DNA of 23,124 nt, taken from NCBI GenBank assembly GCA_030596585.1, contig JAUVJM010000011.1:1-23124 (forward strand), in the 5' to 3' direction. The position numbers and the translations under genes were made by a program. Source of the DNA: a bacterium. GTDB taxonomy: Bacteria > NPL-UPA2 > JAUVJM01. The notes beneath the pieces are model-generated. The model did not search any database, was not told where the DNA came from, and saw nothing but the letters and a program-made list of their open reading frames with translations. Below, one piece after another: positions 16,343 to 22,600 of this stretch; the stretch's first letter is position 1, and each line of letters starts with the position of its first letter.

Positions 16343-16942
16343 TTATTCAGGAAAAAGTGGTATCTTTCTGTAAAGCTCCAGAACGGGCTCCGCCCACCCG
16401 GGAAGAGCGATGTCAAGCATTGGAAGAACAAACAACGCCGTTCCTCCTGCCAGCAAGATGAGACATACCAATAGGAGAAATGTCAAAGAACCATTCTTCG
16501 GACGAGTCAGAGGTTTCCCGACAGCCTTTTTCTTCTCTGCCCGCACCGCCTTTCTTCCAGGCTCCCCCTTCAGTACAGGCATTATCGGCTTTCCTTTCTC
16601 AACCGGCTCGATAACCTTTGGTTTTCCCGGAGTAATGGGTCTGCGTCTCTCATCCTTCTTCTGAACAGGCGGTGTAATTGACGGAAAATCCTTTTTTATC
16701 TCCGCGGGCTGTTTCTCCACTGCGGGCATCTTTTCTGCAGAAAGTCCCTTCACCGGCACGGGCCCCGCCGCTCGTACTGGCGGTTTCACCGGCACCGGCT
16801 GTTTTACCGGTGTCGGCCCCACCGGCGGCACCGGCGGTCTCACCGACGCCGGCTCCTTCGCCACTGCGGATCTCACTTCCGGTTTCTCAATTCGTTTTTC
16901 ATCGGGCTTCAGATTCCTTGCATCATCATTCATACCAACCAT
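16343..16942 (-). CDS. Proline/lysine-rich protein with one C-terminal membrane helix, unknown function
   Basis: I do not recognise a family. The 199 residues start at ATG 16942 after GGGAGGG. Residues 20-150 are low-complexity and rich in Pro, Val and Lys ('PPVPPVGPTPVKQPVPVKPP'), with many positive charges. A single hydrophobic helix spans about 152-174 ('LTFLLLVCLILLAGG'), followed by a 25-residue tail. The lysines before the helix predict a cytoplasmic N-terminus, so this is the reverse of TonB, whose proline-rich part is periplasmic. It lies 28 bp after the coiled-coil gene and is surely in the same operon, so it may tether or recruit the other two proteins at the membrane. The DNA of the proline-rich part is itself repetitive and GC-rich. 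Confidence 0.75.
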   Translation of the reverse strand: MVGMNDDARNLKPDEKRIEKPEVRSAVAKEPASVRPPVPPVGPTPVKQPVPVKPPVRAAGPVPVKGLSAEKMPAVEKQPAEIKKDFPSITPPVQKKDERRRPITPGKPKVIEPVEKGKPIMPVLKGEPGRKAVRAEKKKAVGKPLTRPKNGSLTFLLLVCLILLAGGTALFVLPMLDIALPGWAEPVLELYRKIPLFPE

Positions 16943-16970
16943 GAAATTACCCTCCCATTTTGCACTTTTC

Positions 16971-17915
16971 TCACCTTGGTGCTCTCAGATAGTCACCCTG
17001 GGCAATCCTCATCCGGTAAGTTTTGGCTCCAAGTTCTGTTACCATAAACATAGAGACAACCTTTTGCGCTTTTACCTTTCCCACCAGATTCCCGCCGCGG
17101 TATACAAGAAATACGGGCTGAGAACCCTGCATAGGCTTCATATTAATATCTATGCTCAAAAATCCGTGGCGGGAAACCTGAACCACTTTGCCTTCAAGTG
17201 ATTCAGGAATCAGCAGTTTGCCTTCCCCCACTTGTACAACATCTCCCTGCTTCAAACGCTCCAGAAGCTCTCGATCGGATGTTTCTACTACAACGGTTAG
17301 CGCATGCATTTTCTTCACTGTCACTTTGCCGAGAACCCTGCCGCCGCGGTGGACAAAGAACGATGGCGCGGCTTCGTCGGGACCTATTCCACCATGCAGA
17401 TTGAGCGTCAGGAGCCTGTTGCCCGAAACGGCAATTACTTTCCCGTGCAAGGCAAAGTCCTCTCCAGCTCCGGAGATTTCTCCTGGTTCTTCCGTCCCCG
17501 GAACTCTTTGGACAGCCTCGGTTTCCTTTTCAACCTTTGCTTCGAGAGCCGATTTCTCTTCCTCTAATTTTATTACATCCTGAAGGAGGTTTTCCATTTT
17601 ATCAAGGCTGGTATTTAACTCCTTCTCCTTCTTCCTCAACAAAGTTTTGGCTTCACTGGCCTGCCGGCGTGCAGATGCTAAGTTCTTTTCTGCCTGAACC
17701 CGCTTGCTTTTTTCTGTATCCAGCTCAACCGTCAGCGCTTCTTTACTCTCTTCTGAAGCAACGAGTTCATCCTCAGCATTTTTCAAGCTGCCTCCAAGCT
17801 CCGTGATTGTTTCCGTCTGGCTCTTCATCCTATCGTGGACACCTACCGCAACGCGTGGAAGACCAAATGCAACCACGAAGATCAAAAACATAAAAAGTTT
17901 TGCAAGTTTTCCCAT
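16971..17915 (-). CDS. Membrane-anchored coiled-coil protein with duplicated C-terminal beta domain, unknown function
   Basis: The 314 residues start at ATG 17915 after AGAGGGG. An N-terminal hydrophobic helix (about 5-24) acts as anchor or uncleaved signal. Residues 30-135 are strongly charged with heptad spacing, a long coiled coil. Two copies of a roughly 70-residue beta-rich unit follow: 158-228 ('HGKVIAVS' ... 'FFVHRGGRVLGKVTVKKM' ... 'QGDVV') and 242-310 ('EGKVVQVS' ... 'VFLVYRGGNLVGKVKAQKV' ... 'QGDYL'). The order anchor, coil, two beta domains recalls MreC, but the sequence motifs are different; similar 'GKV.AV...GD.V' units occur in unannotated envelope proteins of uncultured bacteria. 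It lies between the ATPase gene and the proline-rich membrane protein gene, with short gaps, and most of it should face the periplasm. Confidence 0.78.
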   Translation of the reverse strand: MGKLAKLFMFLIFVVAFGLPRVAVGVHDRMKSQTETITELGGSLKNAEDELVASEESKEALTVELDTEKSKRVQAEKNLASARRQASEAKTLLRKKEKELNTSLDKMENLLQDVIKLEEEKSALEAKVEKETEAVQRVPGTEEPGEISGAGEDFALHGKVIAVSGNRLLTLNLHGGIGPDEAAPSFFVHRGGRVLGKVTVKKMHALTVVVETSDRELLERLKQGDVVQVGEGKLLIPESLEGKVVQVSRHGFLSIDINMKPMQGSQPVFLVYRGGNLVGKVKAQKVVSMFMVTELGAKTYRMRIAQGDYLRAPR

Positions 17916-17979
17916 TTTTCACCCCTCTTCTCTGGTCTGCCTGCCCTCCCTCTCCGCCAAGCAAGGCGCGAGCAGATTC

Positions 17980-19611
17980 TCATCCGAACACTTTTGGCTG
18001 TTCATACAAGTCAAGGAGGAAATTGAGATCCCCCATATTCCATATCCAGATTCCTTCCTCTTTTGCAAGAAGTCTGGCATCCTCCTCAATCTGAGAAATA
18101 CAAACGAGAATTCTTGCGGAAGTTTTCTTCCTGAAACCTGAAAGTTTGTTCAAAAATGCCCTGACCTCATTCTCCGAGAGAACCTTCTCGGCAAAATCAG
18201 CAATCCAGTACCCGCTTCTCGTAGAACAGACCACCGGCAGTTCTTGTCCCCGCACCGTCCGGGGAGAAATCTCTCTAAACCTGGGTAATTTCACCGTCTT
18301 ACCGGCAACATTGACAACGTCGTTCTTAAACAAGCCGAAAAGGCTGCGAAGCCGTTCTCCCATTCCTGTCCTCGCACTTCTCGTGTATGAAGACATCATT
18401 TCCTCCAGCTTCGCCTGCAGTGCCGCCTCCCCTTTTCCCTCGACAACCGGCTCAACTGCATTCTCCCTTGCATCATAAACCGACTTCAACCACCACTTCA
18501 GAAGAGCATCGGAGAAATCATAGACTTTCCCTGACCTGAAGATGATATCCGTATTGACAAGCCTTTCCAATCTTCTCGTAGTCTGAGCCGGGCTTCTCGA
18601 AATAGCACGTGCTATTTGCGAAGACTTCTTATTTCCGCCTGCTATGGCAAGGAGCATTTCCAAATCCTGGGAACCCTGACCTCCTACAGAACGCTGCACA
18701 AGGTTATTAAGATACTGATACGTAATGCTCCTCGGACATGAAAGTCCCCTCGACATGCCTTCGGAAATCACGCTTGGGTCGGCTTCGTTGACACCCCGGG
18801 TATTCATAGTATCTTCAATTTCCCTGCACAGGGTGTCCAGATAGAAAGGATGTCCGTTAGTGATTGTAACAAGAAATTTGACAGCCGGCTTGTTGACCGA
18901 GAATCCACCCAGCTTCGCACTGACAAAAGCCAGGCTCTTGTCACCGTTAAACGGCCCCAGGTTATCTACCTGGAAACTGCCGAAAAGAAGAGAGAGATCA
19001 TTGTTGAGAATTTCACTAGCGCGCCTGATCCTGGAACTCGCAACGATGTACATAATGCGCTTCTGGGTCATGATTTTCTCCCCGAGTATCCCAAACGGAT
19101 TTCTGACCCTGAGCACGCCAAGTTCTTGAAACTCATCTAAAATCATGACACAAAACCTCTTTCCTTCCTCGCAAAGTACCGGAAGCAGGTCAAACAGCAA
19201 TGACAGGATATGGTCGCGGCTTTTCCTGCCAAAAAGCTTTCGTATTCTCAGTATTTCTTCAACCGTCCGCGGCAGTTTGTCCTCTCCTCTTTTTAACAGG
19301 TCATTTGTACTCCCTGCAGCTTCATGGTCCTCCTTCTTGAAATAATAGTAGAGAAGTGCTCCTGTGAACCGGTCGGCGAACTTCTGAAGGGACTCATGCT
19401 TCATTGGAAGGTATATAGGGAGAATTTCATTGTCAGCTTCTATTTCGTGGAGCAAATGCAAGAGAAGAGAGCTTTTCCCAATGAGTTCCTGTCCCAGCAA
19501 AGCAACGTTCTGCCGGCATCCTTTTTTCAGACCCTCAATTCTTTTCTTCATCAACTTGAGGTTGTCCTGCCTGCCAAAAAAACTGCCATTCTGGACGGGG
19601 TCTGCAAACAT
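17980..19611 (-). CDS. P-loop ATPase (archaeal-ATPase/STAND-like) with winged helix and nuclease-fold-like C-terminus
   Basis: The 543 residues start at ATG 19611. 'FFGRQDNLKLMKKRI' (11-25) is the usual entry of AAA/STAND ATPases. Walker A is GQELIGKS (40-47), Walker B is 'CVMILDEFQEL' (154-164), and a sensor-like 'ASSR' is at 191-194. 'TNGHPFYLDTLCREI' (251-265) is typical of the Arch_ATPase/ORC-like group. A winged helix spans about 315-380 ('SSQIARAISRSPAQTTRRLERL'). The last 110 residues ('YWIADFAEKVLSENEVRAFL' ... 'ILVCISQIEEDARLLAKEEGI') resemble the restriction-endonuclease-like tail of archaeal ATPases with DUF234, but no clear PD-(D/E)xK catalytic set is seen, so activity is doubtful. 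It heads the three-gene set with the coiled-coil and proline-rich genes; function unknown. Confidence 0.8.
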   Translation of the reverse strand: MFADPVQNGSFFGRQDNLKLMKKRIEGLKKGCRQNVALLGQELIGKSSLLLHLLHEIEADNEILPIYLPMKHESLQKFADRFTGALLYYYFKKEDHEAAGSTNDLLKRGEDKLPRTVEEILRIRKLFGRKSRDHILSLLFDLLPVLCEEGKRFCVMILDEFQELGVLRVRNPFGILGEKIMTQKRIMYIVASSRIRRASEILNNDLSLLFGSFQVDNLGPFNGDKSLAFVSAKLGGFSVNKPAVKFLVTITNGHPFYLDTLCREIEDTMNTRGVNEADPSVISEGMSRGLSCPRSITYQYLNNLVQRSVGGQGSQDLEMLLAIAGGNKKSSQIARAISRSPAQTTRRLERLVNTDIIFRSGKVYDFSDALLKWWLKSVYDARENAVEPVVEGKGEAALQAKLEEMMSSYTRSARTGMGERLRSLFGLFKNDVVNVAGKTVKLPRFREISPRTVRGQELPVVCSTRSGYWIADFAEKVLSENEVRAFLNKLSGFRKKTSARILVCISQIEEDARLLAKEEGIWIWNMGDLNFLLDLYEQPKVFG

Positions 19612-19674
19612 TGACTCGTTTCACTCCACCTGCATTTCAAGCTTAAATATTCCGGTAAATATCCACTCAAGCCC

Positions 19675-19738
19675 GTCATTGCGAGCGTCAGCGAAACAAT
19701 CTCTGAGATTGCCACGCCGCTTCGCTCCTCGCAATGAC
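19675..19738. repeat. Dispersed palindromic repeat, GTCATTGCGAG family
   Basis: This 64-bp element has perfect 11-bp ends, GTCATTGCGAG and CTCGCAATGAC, and an internal near-palindrome CAATCTC-T-GAGATTG. The type is widespread in bacterial intergenic DNA. It sits between tRNA-Gly and the ATPase gene. Confidence 0.8.
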
Positions 19739-19782
19739 CCAGTGTTCACTGAGCTTTTACGATGAATCGCACCGCTACAACC

Positions 19783-19857
19783 TGGAGCGGGATACGGGAT
19801 TTGAACCCGTGACTTCAACCTTGGGAAGGTTGCACTCTACCGCTGAGTTAATCCCGC
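19783..19857 (-). tRNA. tRNA-Gly (anticodon CCC)
   Basis: The minus strand folds as a full cloverleaf. The acceptor GCGGGAT pairs with ATCCCGC, the D arm is ACTC/GAGT, the anticodon stem is CAACC/GGTTG with loop TTCCCAA (anticodon CCC, reading GGG), and the T arm is ACGGG-TTCAAAT-CCCGT. The 3' CCA is encoded (75 bases in all). A promoter lies directly upstream. Confidence 0.96.
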
Positions 19858-19867
19858 AAGACAGGCC

Positions 19868-19896
19868 ATCTTACCCCTTGTCCTGAAACAGAGCAA
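19868..19896 (-). promoter_or_regulatory. tRNA-Gly promoter
   Basis: On the minus strand, TTGCTC (19891-19896), a 17-base spacer and TAAGAT (19868-19873), placed about ten bases before the tRNA 5' end. Confidence 0.55.
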
Positions 19897-19943
19897 GGTT
19901 TTTCTCCAGGCTTGCGACAGCCAATCTTATTCTTTTGCAAGTC

Positions 19944-20108
19944 CTACTTCTTCCAGAAAATCAATCCAATGATTACCAGGACTGCTCCCACGCCAAAAAC
20001 GGCATAGGATCTGGGCCCGAATATGATCTCCGGCTTCCCAACTATTTTGTCATACAGACCCGCGAAGGTTATCCCCAGCAGACCCATTACAAAAAGAATC
20101 TTACCCAT
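19944..20108 (-). CDS. Small two-helix membrane protein, unknown function
   Basis: This is a 54-residue protein from ATG 20108, preceded by a strong GGAGGAGAG; an upstream in-frame start at 20138 lacks such a site and is unlikely. Two hydrophobic helices (about 3-18 'ILFVMGLLGITFAGLY' and 35-51 'VFGVGAVLVIIGLIF') are joined by a short charged loop 'DKIVGKPEIIFGPRSY'. The C-terminus is Lys-Lys. I do not recognise a family. It starts 45 bp after the sugar kinase stop on the same strand, so the two are probably cotranscribed. The strong ribosome-binding site and clear topology argue that it is real. Confidence 0.65.
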   Translation of the reverse strand: MGKILFVMGLLGITFAGLYDKIVGKPEIIFGPRSYAVFGVGAVLVIIGLIFWKK

Positions 20109-20153
20109 TGTCTCTCCTCCTCCCCAGTTAAAATACAATTACGAAAGACCCAA

Positions 20154-21053
20154 TCAAAAATCCGTCAGGTGCCGGAAGTCCTCGATCCTGGACATAATAT
20201 CCTCTTCCGACACAGATCTCAAACGATCCAGGCTAAAATCTTCCACACAGAAGGAAGCAACCACGGTTCCGCATACAACAGCACTGCGCAGGTTCTCCTC
20301 TTTCATTGCCCCCGCGCGAGCCAGAGAACCTATAACTCCTCCGGCAAAAGCATCACCCGCTCCTGTCGGGTCAACCACATTCTCGACCGGATAGGCGGGG
20401 ATGGAGAATAGGAAGTCCTCTCCAATCAGCAGAGCTCCATTTTCTCCTCTTTTGACTATGACAATCCCCGGACCAAGTGAAAGAAGAGCCCTGCCTGCTT
20501 TTATGAGATTGGTCTCCCCTGTAATCTGCCTGACCTCCGAATCGTTCAGAATCATCATCTCTATTTTCTTGAAGGTTTTCATGAGCGAGGTTCTCTTCGT
20601 TTCAATCCAGAAGTCCATTGTGTCCCCGGCAATCAGCTTCGGGTTTTCAAGCTGTGAGAGAACCTCGAGATGCAAATCGGGGTCAATGTTAGCAAGGAAA
20701 ACATAATCTGCGGAACGATATTGTGGAGGCAGTTCCGGACGAAAGCCCTCAAAGACGTTCAGGCAGACGGATAGGGTTTCCCTTTCATTCGGATTGCTTC
20801 CGTATTTCCCGACCCAGTGAAACGTCCTTCCCGCAGATTTCTTTAAGCCCTCCAAGTCCACGGAGCGGCTCTTCAACAGCTCAATATGCCGGGCTGGGAA
20901 ATCATCACCGATTACTCCTACAATTCCTACCCTGCTGAAGTAACTTGCGGCCCACGAGAAATACACCGCTGAGCCTCCAAGAACGTCCTTGACCCGGCGC
21001 TCCGGAGTCTCTACGGAATCAAGCGCAACTGACCCGACTACCACAATGTCCAC
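20154..21053 (-). CDS. PfkB-family sugar kinase
   Basis: PfkB/ribokinase-fold enzymes transfer phosphate from ATP to a sugar or nucleoside hydroxyl. The GTG start at 21053 is preferred. GGAGAGG lies just upstream, family similarity begins right there ('VDIVVVGSVALDSVETP'), and an earlier possible start at 21134 would lie upstream of the predicted transcription start. The 299 residues include 'VLGGSAVYFSWAASYF', 'VGVIGDDFP', 'LNVFEGFRPELPP' and the C-terminal signature 'DPTGAGDAFAGG' with the catalytic Asp. The sequence fits a conserved but substrate-unassigned bacterial group usually called simply sugar kinase. It is followed by the small membrane protein gene. Confidence 0.88.
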   Translation of the reverse strand: MDIVVVGSVALDSVETPERRVKDVLGGSAVYFSWAASYFSRVGIVGVIGDDFPARHIELLKSRSVDLEGLKKSAGRTFHWVGKYGSNPNERETLSVCLNVFEGFRPELPPQYRSADYVFLANIDPDLHLEVLSQLENPKLIAGDTMDFWIETKRTSLMKTFKKIEMMILNDSEVRQITGETNLIKAGRALLSLGPGIVIVKRGENGALLIGEDFLFSIPAYPVENVVDPTGAGDAFAGGVIGSLARAGAMKEENLRSAVVCGTVVASFCVEDFSLDRLRSVSEEDIMSRIEDFRHLTDF

Positions 21054-21134
21054 ACTGCCTCTCCACTTTGATTGCGTAATTCTACCATCTCCACCCGCAA
21101 AAAAGTTATGAAAATCACATTCACCCGTCCGCAA

Positions 21135-21164
21135 ATTCTACATCGGCACAGACAACTGCGTCAA
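21135..21164 (-). promoter_or_regulatory. Sugar kinase promoter
   Basis: On the minus strand, TTGACG (21159-21164), an 18-base spacer and TAGAAT (21135-21140), five of six matches in each box. The predicted leader to GTG 21053 is about 75 bases. Confidence 0.5.
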
Positions 21165-21316
21165 GAGATTTTTACCAAGATGTCAAGATGAAATTCCGGG
21201 GATATCCATTAATAAGAACATTTTCCACATCAAAATAACAACCAACATACAGGCTGCCAAGGAGATGTTACCAAACATCAATATAAAACACGTGAAAATA
21301 ATTATAGATTTTTATG

Positions 21317-21359
21317 TGAGGCAATGATACAATTTCATATAGATCTTTGATGAGGCAAT
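21317..21359 (+). promoter_or_regulatory. Possible promoter/operator of the MNT-HEPN gene
   Basis: TGATACAAT (21325-21333) is an extended -10 (TGn plus TACAAT), with only a weak -35 (TAGATT) 17 bases upstream. The direct repeat TGAGGCAAT occurs at 21317-21325 and 21351-21359, flanking the predicted start of transcription, and could bind a regulator. Confidence 0.35.
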
Positions 21360-21446
21360 TCGATTTCTTGATTTTTGCATTTAATTCTGTTACCGTAATT
21401 CCTAACAGAGAATGGTTTAATGGTTACTATACAGCGAGGAAGAAAA

Positions 21447-22325
21447 ATGAAATCAAACAACCAATCCAAAATTAAAAAGCTTAAAAAGTATTTTGAGAGT
21501 AGAGAAGAAATCCTGATGGCTTTTGTTTTTGGCTCTCAAGCAAAAGATGTTGCGGTTGAAGTATCTGACTGGGATATTGCCGTATATTTTAAACCAAAAC
21601 AAGATGACCATTTAGATGTCAGATTTCATGGAGAAGTAGAATGGGAAGAACAAGGCAGGGAATATCCTGAAGAGGATAAAGTTTGGGGAGATTTAATAGA
21701 TATTTTACAAACAGATAATGTTGATTTGGTTATCTTAAATAGGATTCCGGCAAATATCGCTGTTTCAGCGATAAAAGGACAGCCGCTTGTTATAAAAGAC
21801 TACAGGCTTTATTTAGAATTTATGCTTTTGATTACGAAAGAAGCTGAAGATTACTATGATTTTGTGCAAGATTATTACACAATTAGCCAAAGGTCTTTGT
21901 CATTAAATCCTCAAGATCGTGAGCGTCTAATTAAAACCGTTGATTTCATGGAAAAAGAGATAGAACTTTATTCTTATTTTTCAAATTTCACTAAGGAAGA
22001 GTATGAGGATGAAATTTTAAAAAGGCATGAAGTAGAAAAATGGTTAGAAAATATTGTAGTTGCCGCAGTTGATATCTCAAAAATTATTGTAGGCAGCGAG
22101 AAAAAATTAATACCGGATACTTACCGTGAAGCTGTTTCAAAAGCAATTCAGATATTAAAGCTTTCTGATGAGCTTGCAGATAATCTGGCACGCTGGGTCA
22201 AGTTAAGAAATGTTATTACCCACGAATATTTGGATATTAAATGGAAAAAAATTTCGAATTTTATTCAAAATAGCAACCCATATCTTCAAACATTTATAGA
22301 TGCAGTAAAGAAACTGCTTGCTTAG
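21447..22325 (+). CDS. Fused MNT nucleotidyltransferase-HEPN protein (single-chain MntA-HepT-like)
   Basis: The protein has 292 residues from ATG 21447, which follows CGAGGAAG; an ATG nine codons earlier has no such site. The first half is a minimal nucleotidyltransferase with FGS...DWD (GS followed by ten residues and DxD, at about residues 29-43 of this reading) and a third Asp in 'NVDLVILN'. The second half is helical and ends in a HEPN motif 'LRNVITHEYLDI', that is Rx4HxY. In two-gene type VII systems, HepT (HEPN) is an RNase toxin and MntA adds AMP to the Tyr of that motif to silence it; here both parts are one chain. The gene is AT-rich, stands alone, and abuts a truncated gene. An enzyme of the aminoglycoside nucleotidyltransferase type is a less likely alternative because of the intact HEPN motif. 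Confidence 0.85.
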   Translation: MKSNNQSKIKKLKKYFESREEILMAFVFGSQAKDVAVEVSDWDIAVYFKPKQDDHLDVRFHGEVEWEEQGREYPEEDKVWGDLIDILQTDNVDLVILNRIPANIAVSAIKGQPLVIKDYRLYLEFMLLITKEAEDYYDFVQDYYTISQRSLSLNPQDRERLIKTVDFMEKEIELYSYFSNFTKEEYEDEILKRHEVEKWLENIVVAAVDISKIIVGSEKKLIPDTYREAVSKAIQILKLSDELADNLARWVKLRNVITHEYLDIKWKKISNFIQNSNPYLQTFIDAVKKLLA

Positions 22326-22365
22326 TAATGCCTCAGTTTCGGGTACTGTTTGGGGAAAAGAAAGA

Positions 22366-22593
22366 CTATGCATCACCTTTAGAAAAAGGCTCTAATGTTT
22401 TATACAAATCTCTAAAGTTCATTTCCTTAAGTACACCTTTTTGTCTACTTGCTGAAACAGCCATTTTCCTGCCTGTATAAAGCGAAACAACCCCCGGATT
22501 GTAACTCACCTGATCATGGATCGCGACTCTGTCTACTGATTTAAGATTTAGTGTTCTTTCTAGCCGTTCACGTTTGGAAAGAATATCTTTCAT
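22366..22593 (-). pseudogene. Truncated URO-D/methyltransferase-like gene, N-terminal remnant
   Basis: The ATG at 22593 comes 7 bp after the stop of the sugar isomerase gene, as expected for the next gene of an operon. The start 'MKDILSKRERLERTLNLKSV', then 'DRVAIHDQVSYNPGV' and 'YTGRK', resembles the opening of uroporphyrinogen-decarboxylase-fold proteins (URO-D/MtaA-like), usually about 350 residues. Here the frame closes after 75 codons ('LEPFSKGDA', stop at 22366), and only 40 bases separate it from the converging MNT-HEPN stop, so the rest of the gene is missing. It is most likely a remnant cut off when the MNT-HEPN segment arrived or by a deletion. A genuine small protein is possible but less likely. 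Confidence 0.55.
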
Positions 22594-22600
22594 CCCGTTG

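Larger units (their letters stand above)
21054..21446. other. Non-coding divergent region between the sugar kinase and MNT-HEPN genes
   Basis: No gene is visible in this AT-rich stretch. It holds a kinase promoter (21135-21164) on the minus strand and a possible extended -10 promoter and direct repeats on the plus strand (21317-21359). The middle, about 21180-21300, shows nothing recognisable. Confidence 0.6.

Noticed and set aside
16740..16860. Repetitive CGGC/CCGG-rich DNA that looks like a repeat array
   Set aside because: It is explained by the Pro-Val-Lys-rich coding sequence; there are no regular repeats with spacers, so no CRISPR. No CRISPR array was seen anywhere.
19621..19780. Integration site at the tRNA-Gly 3' end
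   Set aside because: No integrase and no repeated tRNA 3' segment are visible nearby.
21054..21134. 27 extra codons upstream of the sugar kinase start
   Set aside because: They carry no family similarity and lie around the predicted promoter, while GTG 21053 has a good ribosome-binding site.
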